A DNA stretch of 64,000 nucleotides from Bacillus sp. AFS029637. GTDB lineage: Bacteria; Bacillota; Bacilli; Bacillales; Bacillaceae_G. The notes below the pieces were generated by a model. The model did not search any database. It was not told the origin of the DNA and saw only the letters and a program-made list of their open reading frames with translations. The stretch spans positions 35,192 to 99,191 of the forward strand of contig NZ_NUPZ01000024.1 of NCBI RefSeq assembly GCF_002584985.1. The letters run 5' to 3'. Position 1 is the first letter of the stretch, and each line of letters begins with the position of its first letter. Of the stretch, positions 16,519 to 25,638 are shown in pieces. Position numbers and translations under genes: made by a program.

Positions 16519-16564
16519 AAAAAGCACCGCCTTATTTTTTATAAAAATAAAGCGGTGCTTTTTT
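16519..16564. terminator. Bidirectional terminator cvfB/prsA
   Basis: A long stem built from AAAAAGCACCGC and GCGGTGCTTTTTT plus an inner A/T stem serves both convergent genes. Confidence 0.9.
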
Positions 16565-17420
16565 AGTTCACTGGCTCAGACACAAGTGTAAATGTATCTT
16601 TTAAGTCGCTATCGTTTATTTTAATATTTGCCTTTTTTAATTCATCTTGTAACAATTTTTGGCTGAATGTAGGGTCAGCGATACGTTCGTCTTCCAAATT
16701 TTTGCGGATGGAGTCTTTTACTTCATTGTAAGGTTTTAAATCTTTTTTATCAGTTAATTTTATAATGTGATAACCGTTCGATGATTTAACGGGATCGCTA
16801 ATTTGTCCGACCTTTAGTTTATAGGCAGCTGTTTCGAATTCAGGTGTCATTGTACCTGATGCGAAGTATCCGATGTCTCCGCCCTTCTCTTTTGATAGTA
16901 GGTCTTGTGATTCTTGTTTCGCTAATTCTTCAAATGAAGCGCCAGCGTCTAGTTTTTTCTTTATTTCTTTCGCTTCATTTTCGTCACTTACTAAAATGTG
17001 GCTCGCTTTAATATCTGGTTTATAGTGGTCTTTCACATCTTTTTCTGTAACGCTTTTCTTAACCGCTTCATTCATAGCAAGTTTGAACCTAATTTGATTT
17101 TTGAAATCAGCTTCATCTTTTAAACGGTTGTTTTCTAGTACTGTTTTGAACTGGTCTCCATATTGGTTTTTTACTTTTTCTACTTCTTTATCTACAGCGT
17201 CGTCAGATACTTTATATTTTTTGGTGATAACATCTTGTGCCATCATTTCATATAGCATGTCTTTTCCGTAACGATCTTTTAATTGCTTTTCGAAGTCGCT
17301 CTTCGTAATGGTTGAGTCTGTTGCTGTAGCGACTGTATCTGAGCCGTTTTTTTGTCCACAAGCAGATAGCATTAATATACTTATTAGTGCAGTAATAATG
17401 AAAATATGTTTCCCTCTCAT
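16563..17420 (-). CDS. prsA: Foldase lipoprotein PrsA
   Basis: PrsA helps exported proteins fold on the outer face of the membrane. The 285-residue protein has a lipoprotein signal with LSAC (Cys21), a helical SurA-like N-domain, and a parvulin PpiC peptidyl-prolyl isomerase domain from about residue 139 (ASHILVSDEN to SNGYHIIKLTDKK). ATG 17420 follows GAGGTG. B. cereus-group genomes carry several PrsA paralogues, and which one this is cannot be fixed with certainty from the sequence alone. Confidence 0.95.
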   Translation of the reverse strand: MRGKHIFIITALISILMLSACGQKNGSDTVATATDSTITKSDFEKQLKDRYGKDMLYEMMAQDVITKKYKVSDDAVDKEVEKVKNQYGDQFKTVLENNRLKDEADFKNQIRFKLAMNEAVKKSVTEKDVKDHYKPDIKASHILVSDENEAKEIKKKLDAGASFEELAKQESQDLLSKEKGGDIGYFASGTMTPEFETAAYKLKVGQISDPVKSSNGYHIIKLTDKKDLKPYNEVKDSIRKNLEDERIADPTFSQKLLQDELKKANIKINDSDLKDTFTLVSEPVN

Positions 17421-17510
17421 GCTAACACCTCATCCGAATATGTTATCGCTATTGTAGAATATAGAAGTGAACATGAAGTGAATTTTTAATGTTTTTCCCT
17501 GTAAAATGTA

Positions 17511-17541
17511 AAAAAGTACATCAACAATTATGTTGATGTAC
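17511..17541 (-). terminator. Terminator of the small DUF3941-like gene
   Basis: The ten-base stem GTACATCAAC/GTTGATGTAC is followed by a T-run on the minus strand. Confidence 0.88.
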
Positions 17542-17548
17542 GATAGGA

Positions 17549-17680
17549 TCAAAGGTGATCGGTCTTTTTAGAATACGTACGCTTACCTTGCTGAATATTT
17601 TTTTGTTCTTGCTCATTTTTTTGTGTGCGCTTTGCATTATTATCGCGTGCTTTTTTGTCGTTATCACTCGTATGTGGCAT
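17549..17680 (-). CDS. Small basic protein, DUF3941-like
   Basis: This 43-residue open frame begins with ATG 17680, nine bases after GGAG. It reads MPHTSDNDKKARDNNAKR and ends GKRTYSKKTDHL. It is highly charged, rich in Asn, Gln and Lys, and lacks hydrophobic residues, so it is probably disordered. The pattern resembles the small DUF3941 proteins of bacilli. A dedicated terminator follows, which supports it as a real gene. Confidence 0.75.
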   Translation of the reverse strand: MPHTSDNDKKARDNNAKRTQKNEQEQKNIQQGKRTYSKKTDHL

Positions 17681-17780
17681 ATGTATCAACTCCATTTCTA
17701 AACGTTGTACGTTTATCATTTCCTTTTTCGTAAAGACTATGTATAGCGGTGCATTTATGAATAATAAAGGTGGATTGGAA

Positions 17781-18638
17781 ATGGATTTAAAGTTAAATTA
17801 TACCGAACTTATAAAGAAGTTAATCGTTGTAATCGTCGCAGGTTTATTAAATGCGATTGGGATGAATTTATTTTTAACACCAGCGAAAGTATACGCGAGT
17901 GGCTTTGCTGGATTGTCTCAATTATTATCGCAAATATTAGGTGATTTTTTATCCATTCATATATCTACGGGAGTATTGTTTAGTTTATTTAATATTCCTG
18001 TCGTTATTTTAGCGTGGAAAAAGGTTGGGAAGGCTTTTACGTTTTTTAGTTTTCTATGCGTCATATTTATGACATTATTTCTAGAAATTATTCCAGTTCG
18101 AGCGGTCTCGAATGATATCATCTTGAATGCAATTTTTGGCGGGATTATTTCGGCAATTGGGGTAGGGATTGCTTTAAAGTGGGGTGCTTCTACAGGTGGT
18201 TTAGATATTATCGCCATGATTTTATCGAAAATAAAGGATAAGCCTGTCGGTACGTATTTTTTCTTCTTTAATGCAATTATCATTATCGCTGCTGGCTATG
18301 TGTATGGATGGGAAAAAGCATTATACACGTTAGTTACTTTATATGTGTCAACGAGAATTATCGATGCGATTCATACTCGCCATGTGAAGATTACAGCGTT
18401 AATTGTTACGAAGAATGGAGCGGATGTACGAAAGGCGATTCATTCGCGATTAGTAAGAGGGATTACAACGATACCAGCAACAGGTGCTTATACAAATGAA
18501 AATAAAGAAATGCTAATGATTGTTATTACTCGTTATGAGTTATATGAATTAGAGAGGGTTATTAAACAAGTGGACCCAGGTGCATTTACAAACATACTGC
18601 AAACGGTCGGGGTGTTTGGATTGTTTCGAAAAGATTAA
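17781..18638 (+). CDS. yitT: YitT family membrane protein
   Basis: The 285-residue protein has five to six membrane helices in the N-terminal 190 residues and a cytoplasmic DUF2179 domain at the C-terminus (HVKITALIVT to TNILQTVGVFG). The substrate is unknown. ATG 17781 follows AAAGGTGG and gives MDLKLNYTELIKK. The open frame extends upstream, but that part overlaps the oppositely oriented small basic gene and is not considered coding. Confidence 0.9.
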   Translation: MDLKLNYTELIKKLIVVIVAGLLNAIGMNLFLTPAKVYASGFAGLSQLLSQILGDFLSIHISTGVLFSLFNIPVVILAWKKVGKAFTFFSFLCVIFMTLFLEIIPVRAVSNDIILNAIFGGIISAIGVGIALKWGASTGGLDIIAMILSKIKDKPVGTYFFFFNAIIIIAAGYVYGWEKALYTLVTLYVSTRIIDAIHTRHVKITALIVTKNGADVRKAIHSRLVRGITTIPATGAYTNENKEMLMIVITRYELYELERVIKQVDPGAFTNILQTVGVFGLFRKD

Positions 18639-18666
18639 AGAGGACCAAAGCTGGTCCTCTTTTTTA
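18638..18666 (+). terminator. Terminator after yitT
   Basis: The stem AAGAGGACCA/TGGTCCTCTT with an AAGC loop is followed by T residues. It can also serve the convergent small gene. Confidence 0.9.
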
Positions 18667-18861
18667 ATGCAAGTTCGTAATATTTTGCAATTGCTCTTGC
18701 ATTTCGCGTAGCTGAACTTTTTCAGCAGTTGAAGAGTTTGCATAAGCGGATTGCAAAGCGTTTTTTGCTCTATATACGAGATCTTGTTGCTCAGCGCCAC
18801 TTGAACAAGAAACGGCACTTGCAACAGCGTCTCTAGCTTGTTGGAATAGTAAGTTCCCCAT
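18664..18861 (-). CDS. Small DUF3813-like protein
   Basis: The 65 residues form an all-helical Ala/Gln/Ser-rich protein reading MGNLLFQQARDAVASA with a single Cys pair region (SCSSGAEQQ). ATG 18861 is directly preceded by the stop codon of the next small gene, with GGAGGGG as binding site, so the two are translationally linked. The sequence resembles the DUF3813 family of bacilli, of unknown function. Confidence 0.75.
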   Translation of the reverse strand: MGNLLFQQARDAVASAVSCSSGAEQQDLVYRAKNALQSAYANSSTAEKVQLREMQEQLQNITNLH

Positions 18862-19002
18862 TTAAACCCCTCCAAAAGAAGAGTTACTTCTCGCTTTTTC
18901 TGCCTCAGCTAATGTACCTCTGTACGGGAATCTTGCATCGTGCTTCATAATAGAATCGGCTCCTTGTTGGATAAAACGTTTTGATTTGTTCTTTTTACCC
19001 AT
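18862..19002 (-). CDS. Small basic hypothetical protein
   Basis: This 46-residue frame starts at ATG 19002, eight bases after AAAGGGGG. It reads MGKKNKSKRFIQQGADSI followed by a segment with HDARFPYRGTLAEAEKAR. Its stop codon TAA runs straight into the ATG of the following gene (TAAATG), indicating a two-gene operon. The Lys-rich start and lack of hydrophobic stretches suggest a small soluble protein. No family name is certain. Confidence 0.75.
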   Translation of the reverse strand: MGKKNKSKRFIQQGADSIMKHDARFPYRGTLAEAEKARSNSSFGGV

Positions 19003-19106
19003 TCGAAAAACCCCCTTTATTTAGCTGAAAACAATCGACGCGATCATGCTGCGTCTAATTATAGTATGAACATTTGGCGAGAAACTATAAGCAGGGAATT
19101 TTTAGA

Positions 19107-19916
19107 TTACAACCCAAGAACCTCTTCTAAATATAGAGCGATACCATCTTCTTCGTTCGTTAACGTCGTATGATTAGCGAGTGTTTTTAATTCAGGGATG
19201 GCATTTCCCATTGCAATGCCGTGACCAGCAAACTCAATCATTTCAAAGTCGTTATCTTCGTCACCGAAAGCAATAATTCGCTCTTTTGGGATGTTGTAAT
19301 GAGTAGAAATTTTTTGTAATCCGACCGCTTTGTTTAATCCGCTTTTCACAATTTCGATAATTGGCCAAGGTGCGCCCCATTTTCTATGGTCGATTACTTC
19401 AGCGTGCATATCAGTTAAATGTTGACGAATGGCAGTGGAATGCTCGTCATGTGCGTCAATTAATAAGCAAGTTGGATGATCATTTAAAATATTTAATAAG
19501 TCTCCTGTGAAAATCTTTGGAGAACCGAATTCGAAAATATGTTTTTTATCTTCATCAATTTCACGAACGTACACATCATCCATTACTTCAGCGTATATAT
19601 TTTTTACGCCGAAATCAAAGCAAGCTCGGACGATTTCTTGCGCTGTTGCTAGCTCAAGAGGAGAGTGATGTGTTCCCCAGTTTGCATCAAGAGGATGATG
19701 TACGTAAGCGCCGTTAAAGTTTACGATAGGTGTGTTCAGACCAAGTTCTTTATAATAATCATAACTAGCGCGGAATGGACGTCCTGTTGAAATAACGACA
19801 ATATGTCCTTGTTCCTTTGCTTTTTCAATTGTATGCTTCGTTCGATTGGAAATTATTTTGTTGTCTGTTAATAAAGTGCCGTCTAAGTCTAATGCGATTA
19901 AATGTTGTTTGTTCAT
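19107..19916 (-). CDS. Cof-type HAD-IIB phosphatase (YitU-like)
   Basis: The 269-residue HAD hydrolase has motif I DLDGT (nucleophile Asp10), motif II STGRP, motif III Lys in the GLNKAVGL region, and motif IV GDEDNDFEM. The large cap between residues 80 and 190 is the IIB type, so the substrate is likely a small sugar phosphate or cofactor intermediate. Several B. subtilis paralogues dephosphorylate a riboflavin precursor. ATG 19916 follows AGAGGTG. No clear terminator follows. Confidence 0.88.
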   Translation of the reverse strand: MNKQHLIALDLDGTLLTDNKIISNRTKHTIEKAKEQGHIVVISTGRPFRASYDYYKELGLNTPIVNFNGAYVHHPLDANWGTHHSPLELATAQEIVRACFDFGVKNIYAEVMDDVYVREIDEDKKHIFEFGSPKIFTGDLLNILNDHPTCLLIDAHDEHSTAIRQHLTDMHAEVIDHRKWGAPWPIIEIVKSGLNKAVGLQKISTHYNIPKERIIAFGDEDNDFEMIEFAGHGIAMGNAIPELKTLANHTTLTNEEDGIALYLEEVLGL

Positions 19917-19995
19917 AATTTCACCTCTTATAATAATTTTTTTGTTTCTATCTGTATTTCCGTTTTTAATATGCAGAAATAAGAGGTTAGACTCG

Positions 19996-20066
19996 GTGAG
20001 ACCACCGTAGATGGAAAGTTCACTATATATCCATCTTACGTCCCAAAGTGCTGTGGTGTCTACTAT
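19996..20066. other. Possible structured RNA element
   Basis: Within the 489-base gap between the HAD gene and yjzC, CGGTG-AGAC-CACCG forms a small hairpin. It is directly followed by GTAGATGGA pairing with TCCATCTTAC around a 14-base loop. An outer pairing GAGACCAC with GTGGTGTC competes with the first hairpin. It could belong to the 5' leader of the HAD gene or to a plus-strand RNA. No known riboswitch class is recognised. Confidence 0.35.
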
Positions 20067-20151
20067 TTATCGTTGGAAATGAAGAAAAGTCAATATCTTT
20101 TTAGAAAGTTCAAACAATGTTTCTTTCATTATGTACAAATTGTGAAAAGGG

Positions 20152-20253
20152 TTACATTGCTCGTATGAGGGAGCTTATAATGAACATGTAATCTTCTCGT
20201 ATATGTTTGACTCTCCTTTGAAACTAGCCTAGAGTAGGTTGGTTTCTTTTTTT
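20152..20253 (+). ncRNA. Candidate short terminated transcript before yjzC
   Basis: TTACAT (20152-20157) and TATAAT (20176-20181) with an 18-base spacer form a possible promoter. About 65 bases downstream, GAAACTAGCCTA pairs with TAGGTTGGTTTC (20220-20246), followed by seven T residues. The span holds no plausible protein gene. It could be a small RNA or an attenuator leader of yjzC. Confidence 0.35.
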
Positions 20254-20405
20254 ACAAATAGGAAAGAAATCCTTTTCTACGCTTGTGTCATTCATATATA
20301 TGTACAAGAACGAGATGTAGTACTTGTTTCCTAAACATGACAGAAAAGCTTTCTTCTAAAATGGATATACTAATGAGGCAAAGACGTCATGGAAGGAGAA
20401 TGGAA

Positions 20406-20585
20406 ATGGGACAAAATCGCAGGTTTCGTTCTGGACAAAAAGCGCCAAATGATGGAATTTACGTAGAAATTGGTGAAACAGGAAGCATGGTGAAAGATCC
20501 GCAAATGGTGAAATTAACTGCCGGGGAAAAGTTTCCAGATAACACGAATCATAACCGTCAGTGGACATATAAAAGAAAACCGTAA
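20406..20585 (+). CDS. yjzC: YjzC family protein
   Basis: This 59-residue soluble protein matches YjzC, with MGQNRRFRSGQKAPNDG, VEIGETGS, and the Gly-Glu-Lys and NHNRQWTYKRKP ending. Its function is unknown. ATG 20406 is chosen over the ATG at 20400 because AAGGAG is best spaced from it and the family begins MGQN. It has a strong terminator and lies upstream of clpB as a separate unit. Confidence 0.88.
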   Translation: MGQNRRFRSGQKAPNDGIYVEIGETGSMVKDPQMVKLTAGEKFPDNTNHNRQWTYKRKP

Positions 20586-20588
20586 AAG

Positions 20589-20617
20589 AAGCCGCAATCG
20601 TTATTGCGGCTTTTTTT
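20589..20617 (+). terminator. Terminator after yjzC
   Basis: The stem AAGCCGCAAT/ATTGCGGCTT with a CGTT loop is followed by seven T residues. Confidence 0.93.
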
Positions 20618-20723
20618 ACGTTACGCATTATAATTTCATTTACCGTACCGTTTTGAACAGCATCAATGCATGTTCCTGTTTTCTTTTTCCAATAATAAGT
20701 TTGAAAATACATAAGCAAATTTA

Positions 20724-20778
20724 TTGTATAAAAAAGTCAGTTGGCGTATAATCAAATCAAAGGTCAAAGAAAGTCAAA
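20724..20778 (+). promoter_or_regulatory. clpB sigma-A promoter with CtsR operator
   Basis: TTGTAT (20724-20729) and TATAAT (20747-20752) are 17 bases apart. GGTCAAAGAAAGTCAAA (20762-20778) matches the CtsR heptad direct repeat RGTCAAANANRGTCAAA fully and covers the start point. This predicts heat-shock derepression. Confidence 0.92.
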
Positions 20779-20797
20779 CTTTTGGAGGGCTATAAAG

Positions 20798-23398
20798 ATG
20801 GACTTAAATCAAATGACAACAAAAACACAAGAGGCGATTATGAGTGCCCAATCTTTAGCGGTATCTCATCATCACCAAGAAGTAGATACTGTTCATCTAT
20901 TACTTGCATTATTAGAGGAGCAAGATGGATTAGCAGTACGTATATTTCAAAAAATGAATGTTGATATAGAAGCATTAAAGCAAGGCGTAGAAAGCTTAAT
21001 TAAAAAGAAACCTTCTGTAACGGGAAGTGGAGCAGAAGCTGGAAAATTGTATATAACAAGCACTCTGCAACAACTGCTTGTAAGAGCAGGGAAGGAAGCC
21101 GAAAAACTGCAGGATGATTACATTTCAGTCGAACATGTACTGCTTGCTTTTGCTGAAGAAAAAGGCGATATCAATCAATTATTTATAAGACTTCATATTA
21201 CGAAAGATAATTTATTACAGTCTTTAATGACAGTTCGGGGGAATCAAAGAGTGACTAGTCAAAATCCAGAAGCAACTTATGAAGCGTTAGAAAAATATGG
21301 CCGTGATTTAGTGGCGGAAGTGAGAGCGGGGAAAATTGATCCTGTAATCGGCCGCGATAGTGAAATTCGCCGTGTGATCCGCATTCTTTCACGTAAAACG
21401 AAAAACAATCCGGTTTTAATTGGTGAACCAGGTGTTGGTAAAACAGCGATCGTTGAAGGATTAGCACAGCGTATTGTGAAAAAGGACGTACCAGAAGGCT
21501 TAAAAGATAGAACAATCTTTGCGTTAGATATGAGTGCACTCGTAGCTGGTGCAAAATTCCGTGGTGAGTTCGAAGAGCGTTTGCAAGCTGTATTAAATGA
21601 AATTAAAAAGAGTGAAGGACGCATTTTATTATTCATCGATGAACTTCATACAATCGTCGGCGCTGGTAAAACAGAAGGGGCGATGGACGCAGGAAATATG
21701 TTAAAACCGATGCTTGCGCGTGGTGAACTGCATTGTATTGGGGCAACAACATTAGATGAATATCGTAAATATATTGAGAAAGATCCAGCGCTAGAGAGAC
21801 GTTTCCAACAAGTATTAGCAGAAGAGCCAACTGTTGAAGACACCATTTCCATTTTACGTGGATTAAAAGAGCGTTTTGAAATTTATCACGGTGTAAATAT
21901 TCATGACCGTGCAATTGTAGCAGCATCCGTTTTATCAGATCGATACATTTCTGATCGATTCTTACCAGATAAAGCGATTGACCTTGTTGATGAAGCGTGC
22001 GCAACAATTCGTACAGAAATTGATTCTATGCCAACAGAATTAGATGAAGTAACGCGCCGTATTATGCAGTTAGAAATTGAGGAAGCAGCTCTTGGAAAAG
22101 AAACAGACCGTGGTAGCCAAGAACGTCTAAAAACGTTGCAACGTGAATTGTCGGATTTAAAAGAAGTTGCAAGTAGTATGAGAGCGAAATGGGAGAAAGA
22201 AAAAGAAGATATTCACAAAGTTCGTGACTTACGCGAACATTTAGAGCGCCTGCGCCGAGAGTTAGAAGAAGCGGAAGGTAATTACGATTTAAATAAAGCA
22301 GCTGAACTTCGTCACGGGAAAATTCCAGCGATTGAAAAAGAGTTAAAAGAAGCAGAAGAAATGGGCGCGCATAATAAACAAGAAAATCGTTTATTACGTG
22401 AGGAAGTAAGTGAAGAAGAGATTGCAGATATTGTTTCACGCTGGACGGGTATTCCTGTCGCAAAACTCGTTGAAGGTGAACGCGAGAAATTATTACGCTT
22501 AGAGCAAATTTTATCAGAGCGTGTCATCGGACAAGAGGAAGCGGTAAGCTTAGTATCAGACGCAGTTCTTCGTGCTCGTGCTGGTATTAAAGATCCGAAC
22601 CGTCCAATTGGTTCCTTCATCTTTTTAGGACCAACAGGTGTTGGTAAAACAGAACTTGCAAAAACGTTAGCACAGTCTTTATTTGATAGCGAAGAGCAAA
22701 TGATTCGTATTGATATGTCTGAGTACATGGAGAAACATGCAGTGTCACGCTTAATTGGTGCACCTCCTGGATATGTTGGGTACGAAGAGGGTGGCCAATT
22801 AACAGAAGCAGTAAGACGTAAACCGTATTCTGTTATTTTGTTGGATGAAATTGAAAAAGCACATCCAGAAGTGTTCAACATTTTATTACAAATGTTAGAC
22901 GATGGCCGCATTACAGATTCACAAGGGCGTATGGTAGACTTTAAAAACACGGTTATTATTATGACTTCAAATATTGGATCTGCTCACTTATTAGAAGGGC
23001 TAGAAGAAGATGGCTCTATTAAAGAAGAGTCAAGAGAACTTGTAATGGGGCAATTAAGAGGGCATTTCCGACCAGAATTTTTAAACCGTGTTGATGAAAT
23101 TATTTTATTCAAACCTCTTACAACGAATGAAATTAAAGGTATTGTTGATAAAATTGTAAAAGAATTACAAGACCGTTTAGCTGACCGTCACATTACAGTG
23201 GAATTAACAAATGCAGCAAAAGAATTCGTTGTAGAAGCAGGCTTTGACCCAATGTACGGAGCTCGTCCGTTAAAACGATATGTACAGCGTCAAGTCGAAA
23301 CGAAGTTAGCACGAGAGTTAATTGCAGGAACGATTACTGACAATAGTCACGTAGTGGTTGATGTTGAAAATAACGAGTTAGTCGTTGATGTGAAATAA
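20798..23398 (+). CDS. clpB: Disaggregase ClpB
   Basis: ClpB is a hexameric AAA+ chaperone that pulls proteins out of aggregates together with DnaK. The 866 residues contain an N-terminal double Clp repeat, a first ATPase with Walker A GEPGVGKT (about 209), a coiled-coil middle domain (about 400-520), and a second ATPase with GPTGVGKT (about 610). ATG 20798 follows TTGGAGGGC; the upstream in-frame region overlaps the operator. It is a single-gene unit under CtsR control. Confidence 0.97.
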   Translation: MDLNQMTTKTQEAIMSAQSLAVSHHHQEVDTVHLLLALLEEQDGLAVRIFQKMNVDIEALKQGVESLIKKKPSVTGSGAEAGKLYITSTLQQLLVRAGKEAEKLQDDYISVEHVLLAFAEEKGDINQLFIRLHITKDNLLQSLMTVRGNQRVTSQNPEATYEALEKYGRDLVAEVRAGKIDPVIGRDSEIRRVIRILSRKTKNNPVLIGEPGVGKTAIVEGLAQRIVKKDVPEGLKDRTIFALDMSALVAGAKFRGEFEERLQAVLNEIKKSEGRILLFIDELHTIVGAGKTEGAMDAGNMLKPMLARGELHCIGATTLDEYRKYIEKDPALERRFQQVLAEEPTVEDTISILRGLKERFEIYHGVNIHDRAIVAASVLSDRYISDRFLPDKAIDLVDEACATIRTEIDSMPTELDEVTRRIMQLEIEEAALGKETDRGSQERLKTLQRELSDLKEVASSMRAKWEKEKEDIHKVRDLREHLERLRRELEEAEGNYDLNKAAELRHGKIPAIEKELKEAEEMGAHNKQENRLLREEVSEEEIADIVSRWTGIPVAKLVEGEREKLLRLEQILSERVIGQEEAVSLVSDAVLRARAGIKDPNRPIGSFIFLGPTGVGKTELAKTLAQSLFDSEEQMIRIDMSEYMEKHAVSRLIGAPPGYVGYEEGGQLTEAVRRKPYSVILLDEIEKAHPEVFNILLQMLDDGRITDSQGRMVDFKNTVIIMTSNIGSAHLLEGLEEDGSIKEESRELVMGQLRGHFRPEFLNRVDEIILFKPLTTNEIKGIVDKIVKELQDRLADRHITVELTNAAKEFVVEAGFDPMYGARPLKRYVQRQVETKLARELIAGTITDNSHVVVDVENNELVVDVK

Positions 23399-23433
23399 AA
23401 AAAGAGTTCGGATAAAATCCGGACTCTTTTTTT
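23397..23433. terminator. Terminator clpB/yjzD
   Basis: The stem AAAGAGTTCGGAT/ATCCGGACTCTTT with an AAA loop is flanked by A and T runs, so it works for both convergent genes. Confidence 0.93.
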
Positions 23434-23614
23434 AATGTTGTTCTACTGGCTCGTTTGGAATCGTAGCTGAAATCGCTAGTACTAATACCGCAAGAACAAC
23501 TGAGAAAATAGACGCTTGGTTAAAATCGTATGTACCGCCAGTCATAGAGCCGATTACGTAGCTCATCATATGTACAAGCGCGAACGACCAAATTAATGCC
23601 CAAATGAAACGCAT
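23432..23614 (-). CDS. YjzD-like small membrane protein (DUF2929)
   Basis: The 60 residues hold two membrane helices (about 3-25 and 33-52), with MRFIWALIWSFALVHMMSYV at the start. The length, the M-R-x-I opening and the position next to the yjaU-type gene match YjzD of B. subtilis. Its function is unknown. ATG 23614 follows AGAGGTG. Confidence 0.82.
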   Translation of the reverse strand: MRFIWALIWSFALVHMMSYVIGSMTGGTYDFNQASIFSVVLAVLVLAISATIPNEPVEQH

Positions 23615-23770
23615 ATTTTACACCTCTATTCGTTCAATCTGTCCTTATTGTAACACAATTGAAAAAAGAATATAGAAAAATATTTGTAGATTTTTCAACG
23701 CAAATTTGCATTCCGTTCATACATTATAAAAGAGTGGTTTTATACGTTTAGAAAATAAGGCGGGGGAAAA

Positions 23771-24505
23771 ATGAGTATTACGGAACGTTTTTTTTACTTA
23801 GAAAAAGAACCATGTGTCATTTATTTACCGGAGAAGCCAAATGGGTTTTCGGTTATGCTCCTCGGTGATTACAACTACTTTATTGAGAATGGTACAAGTT
23901 TATGGACACAGCATGCGGGAAGATCTTATTTTTTACATGGTCTTATTGAGGAAGGCTACACGGTCTTTTCTTCTAATTTATATGGGAGACACTGGGGGAA
24001 CGATCAATCTGTTCGTCTAGCGAAACGTTTATATGATGTTGTTTTGAGAAAAGAGACATTAAATACGAAAATGCACATCATGGCAGATGGTATGGGTGCG
24101 CTTGTAGCGCTTGAAATGATGAACAAATACCCTGAAAGTATACGTTCTGTCATTATGTTAAATCCGTGTTTAGATTTGCCAGAATATGTGGAGTTCGAAA
24201 AAGAGCATAAGTTTTTTTACAAAAGATTAGTGAAGGAATTAAGTTTGGCGTACGATTCAAAAGAAGAAGAATTAGAATCAAAAATAAATAAGAAATCATT
24301 TACGCTTCTTCCGTCTTGTGTACCTGTTAAAATTTTCGTATCAACACAAGAAAAAAGAGGAAGAAAACAATTGTTACGTAAATACGAGAAAATGAGGCAA
24401 TTCAATCAATGTGATACTTCTGTCTTATTCCATCTCCAAGATGTGAAATATAAAATGGTTAGACAAACGACTGATTTCTTTAAAAAATATGAAGAAGAAT
24501 TGTGA
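23771..24505 (+). CDS. YjaU-like alpha/beta-hydrolase fold protein
   Basis: This is a 244-residue alpha/beta-hydrolase-like protein. The strand-turn-helix where the catalytic Ser should stand (GxSxG) reads MADGMGALVAL, with Gly in place of Ser. A standard serine hydrolase mechanism is therefore not supported. The N-terminal MLLGDYNYFIENG and VIMLNPCLDLP are otherwise consistent with the fold. ATG 23771 follows GGGGGA. It starts a likely three-gene run with the NAD-binding protein and comZ. Confidence 0.75.
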   Translation: MSITERFFYLEKEPCVIYLPEKPNGFSVMLLGDYNYFIENGTSLWTQHAGRSYFLHGLIEEGYTVFSSNLYGRHWGNDQSVRLAKRLYDVVLRKETLNTKMHIMADGMGALVALEMMNKYPESIRSVIMLNPCLDLPEYVEFEKEHKFFYKRLVKELSLAYDSKEEELESKINKKSFTLLPSCVPVKIFVSTQEKRGRKQLLRKYEKMRQFNQCDTSVLFHLQDVKYKMVRQTTDFFKKYEEEL

Positions 24506-24561
24506 AGCTCCCATATACATAAATGAGGAGCTATTTGTTTCAAGGGGAAAGGGTTGGTGGT

Positions 24562-25407
24562 ATGGAACGCGTGCTGATTATAGGTGCACTTACGTTTGTA
24601 GGTTATCACCTTGTGAATAAAATGATCGCAGAAGAAGTAGAAGTGTATGGACTTGATTTTGATGAATTCGATAGTATGACAAAAATTAATGAAGAGAAGA
24701 TATTGTTAATTGGGCGAAATGCTTTATTTACGTACTATTCCATAAGGGATGAGGATGGATGGAGATCAGTAGAGGGAGAGAATTTTGACACCGTTTACTT
24801 TTGCTTGTATGAACCGAATCAGCAAAGCGGATTTCGTAATGAAAGAGTCATATTACAATATTTAAAGCGGATGATAAAAATGTGTGAAGAGCAAAAAATA
24901 AAGTTAAATTTAATCTCTTCTATTGAAGTAGGAAGCCAAAAGGAATCCGAAAATAAACGTCTATTTTTGAAAGTGGAAGAAGGATTAAAAAAAGGGAAAT
25001 TACAATATAGTGTATTTCGAGTTCCTACATTATATGGACCGTGGCAACCATCTTTTATGATGTATCATCAGCTCATTTTATCAGAACTGGATGAGAAAGA
25101 GTGCCGTTGTACGAGTGAGGAAAAAGGGGGCGATTTACTTTACGTTGAAGATGTATGTGAATACTTATGGGAAAATGGAACGAACGGGGACCATGTTGGT
25201 ATATACAATTTACTCAGTGGTAAACCGTCGTTATGGGAAAAAGGTATGAGCCTTTTACGTGCAGATGATAAAGTGAGTAAAAATAGTAAAGAAGAAAGAG
25301 ATGAGGCAGCCGAGGATATTTCAATTAAAAGAAATACCCCGTTAGAATACGGTTTAAATAAGCAATTGGCCCACATGAAAAAATATAAAGAGTTATACGA
25401 AGGGTAG
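24562..25407 (+). CDS. NAD-dependent epimerase/dehydratase family (YjaV-like)
   Basis: The 281-residue protein has a Rossmann start VLIIGALTFVGYHLV in which the glycine motif GxxGxxG is reduced to GALTFVG. The catalytic YxxxK is not clear, although FRVPTLYGPW is typical of the extended SDR family. It may bind a nucleotide without normal redox activity. ATG 24562 follows GGTTGGTGG; the ATG at 24523 lies upstream of that site and is less likely. It lies 56 bases after the YjaU-like gene. Confidence 0.75.
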   Translation: MERVLIIGALTFVGYHLVNKMIAEEVEVYGLDFDEFDSMTKINEEKILLIGRNALFTYYSIRDEDGWRSVEGENFDTVYFCLYEPNQQSGFRNERVILQYLKRMIKMCEEQKIKLNLISSIEVGSQKESENKRLFLKVEEGLKKGKLQYSVFRVPTLYGPWQPSFMMYHQLILSELDEKECRCTSEEKGGDLLYVEDVCEYLWENGTNGDHVGIYNLLSGKPSLWEKGMSLLRADDKVSKNSKEERDEAAEDISIKRNTPLEYGLNKQLAHMKKYKELYEG

Positions 25408-25461
25408 CGCGCATGTTACACTATTGTATGTGAAAGTTTTATTGGAGAGGAAGAATAGAAT

Positions 25462-25638
25462 ATGAACGAAAAAAGCATGCAATTTTTACAAATCGCAATG
25501 AAGCATTTACCAGAAGCAAAGGCAATTTTAGATTCTAATGGAATTGCACTTGATATGGAGAAAGCACAACCAGTGTTAGAGTTATTGATGAAAGTAATGA
25601 ACGAAGCATATGAGCTTGGGAAAGCAGATAAAGAATAA
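25462..25638 (+). CDS. comZ: Competence regulator ComZ
   Basis: This 58-residue frame reads MNEKSMQFLQIAMKHLPEAK, then a helical stretch ending VMNEAYELGKADKE, which closely matches ComZ. ComZ lowers late competence expression by acting on comG in B. subtilis. ATG 25462 follows GGAGAGGAAG. It follows the YjaV-like gene by 54 bases. The med gene that precedes comZ in B. subtilis is absent from this position. Confidence 0.9.
   Translation: MNEKSMQFLQIAMKHLPEAKAILDSNGIALDMEKAQPVLELLMKVMNEAYELGKADKE

Noticed and set aside
17625-17780. N-terminal extension of yitT
   Set aside because: This part overlaps the oppositely oriented 43-residue gene and lacks a binding site. ATG 17781 has a good one and matches the family length.
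20741-20797. N-terminal extension of clpB
   Set aside because: The upstream in-frame start lies on the -10 element and CtsR operator. ATG 20798 has a consensus binding site and the family N-terminus.
22312-22950. Long minus-strand open frame inside clpB
   Set aside because: It is a shadow of the conserved clpB coding sequence, with no binding site and Ser/Arg-rich antisense composition.
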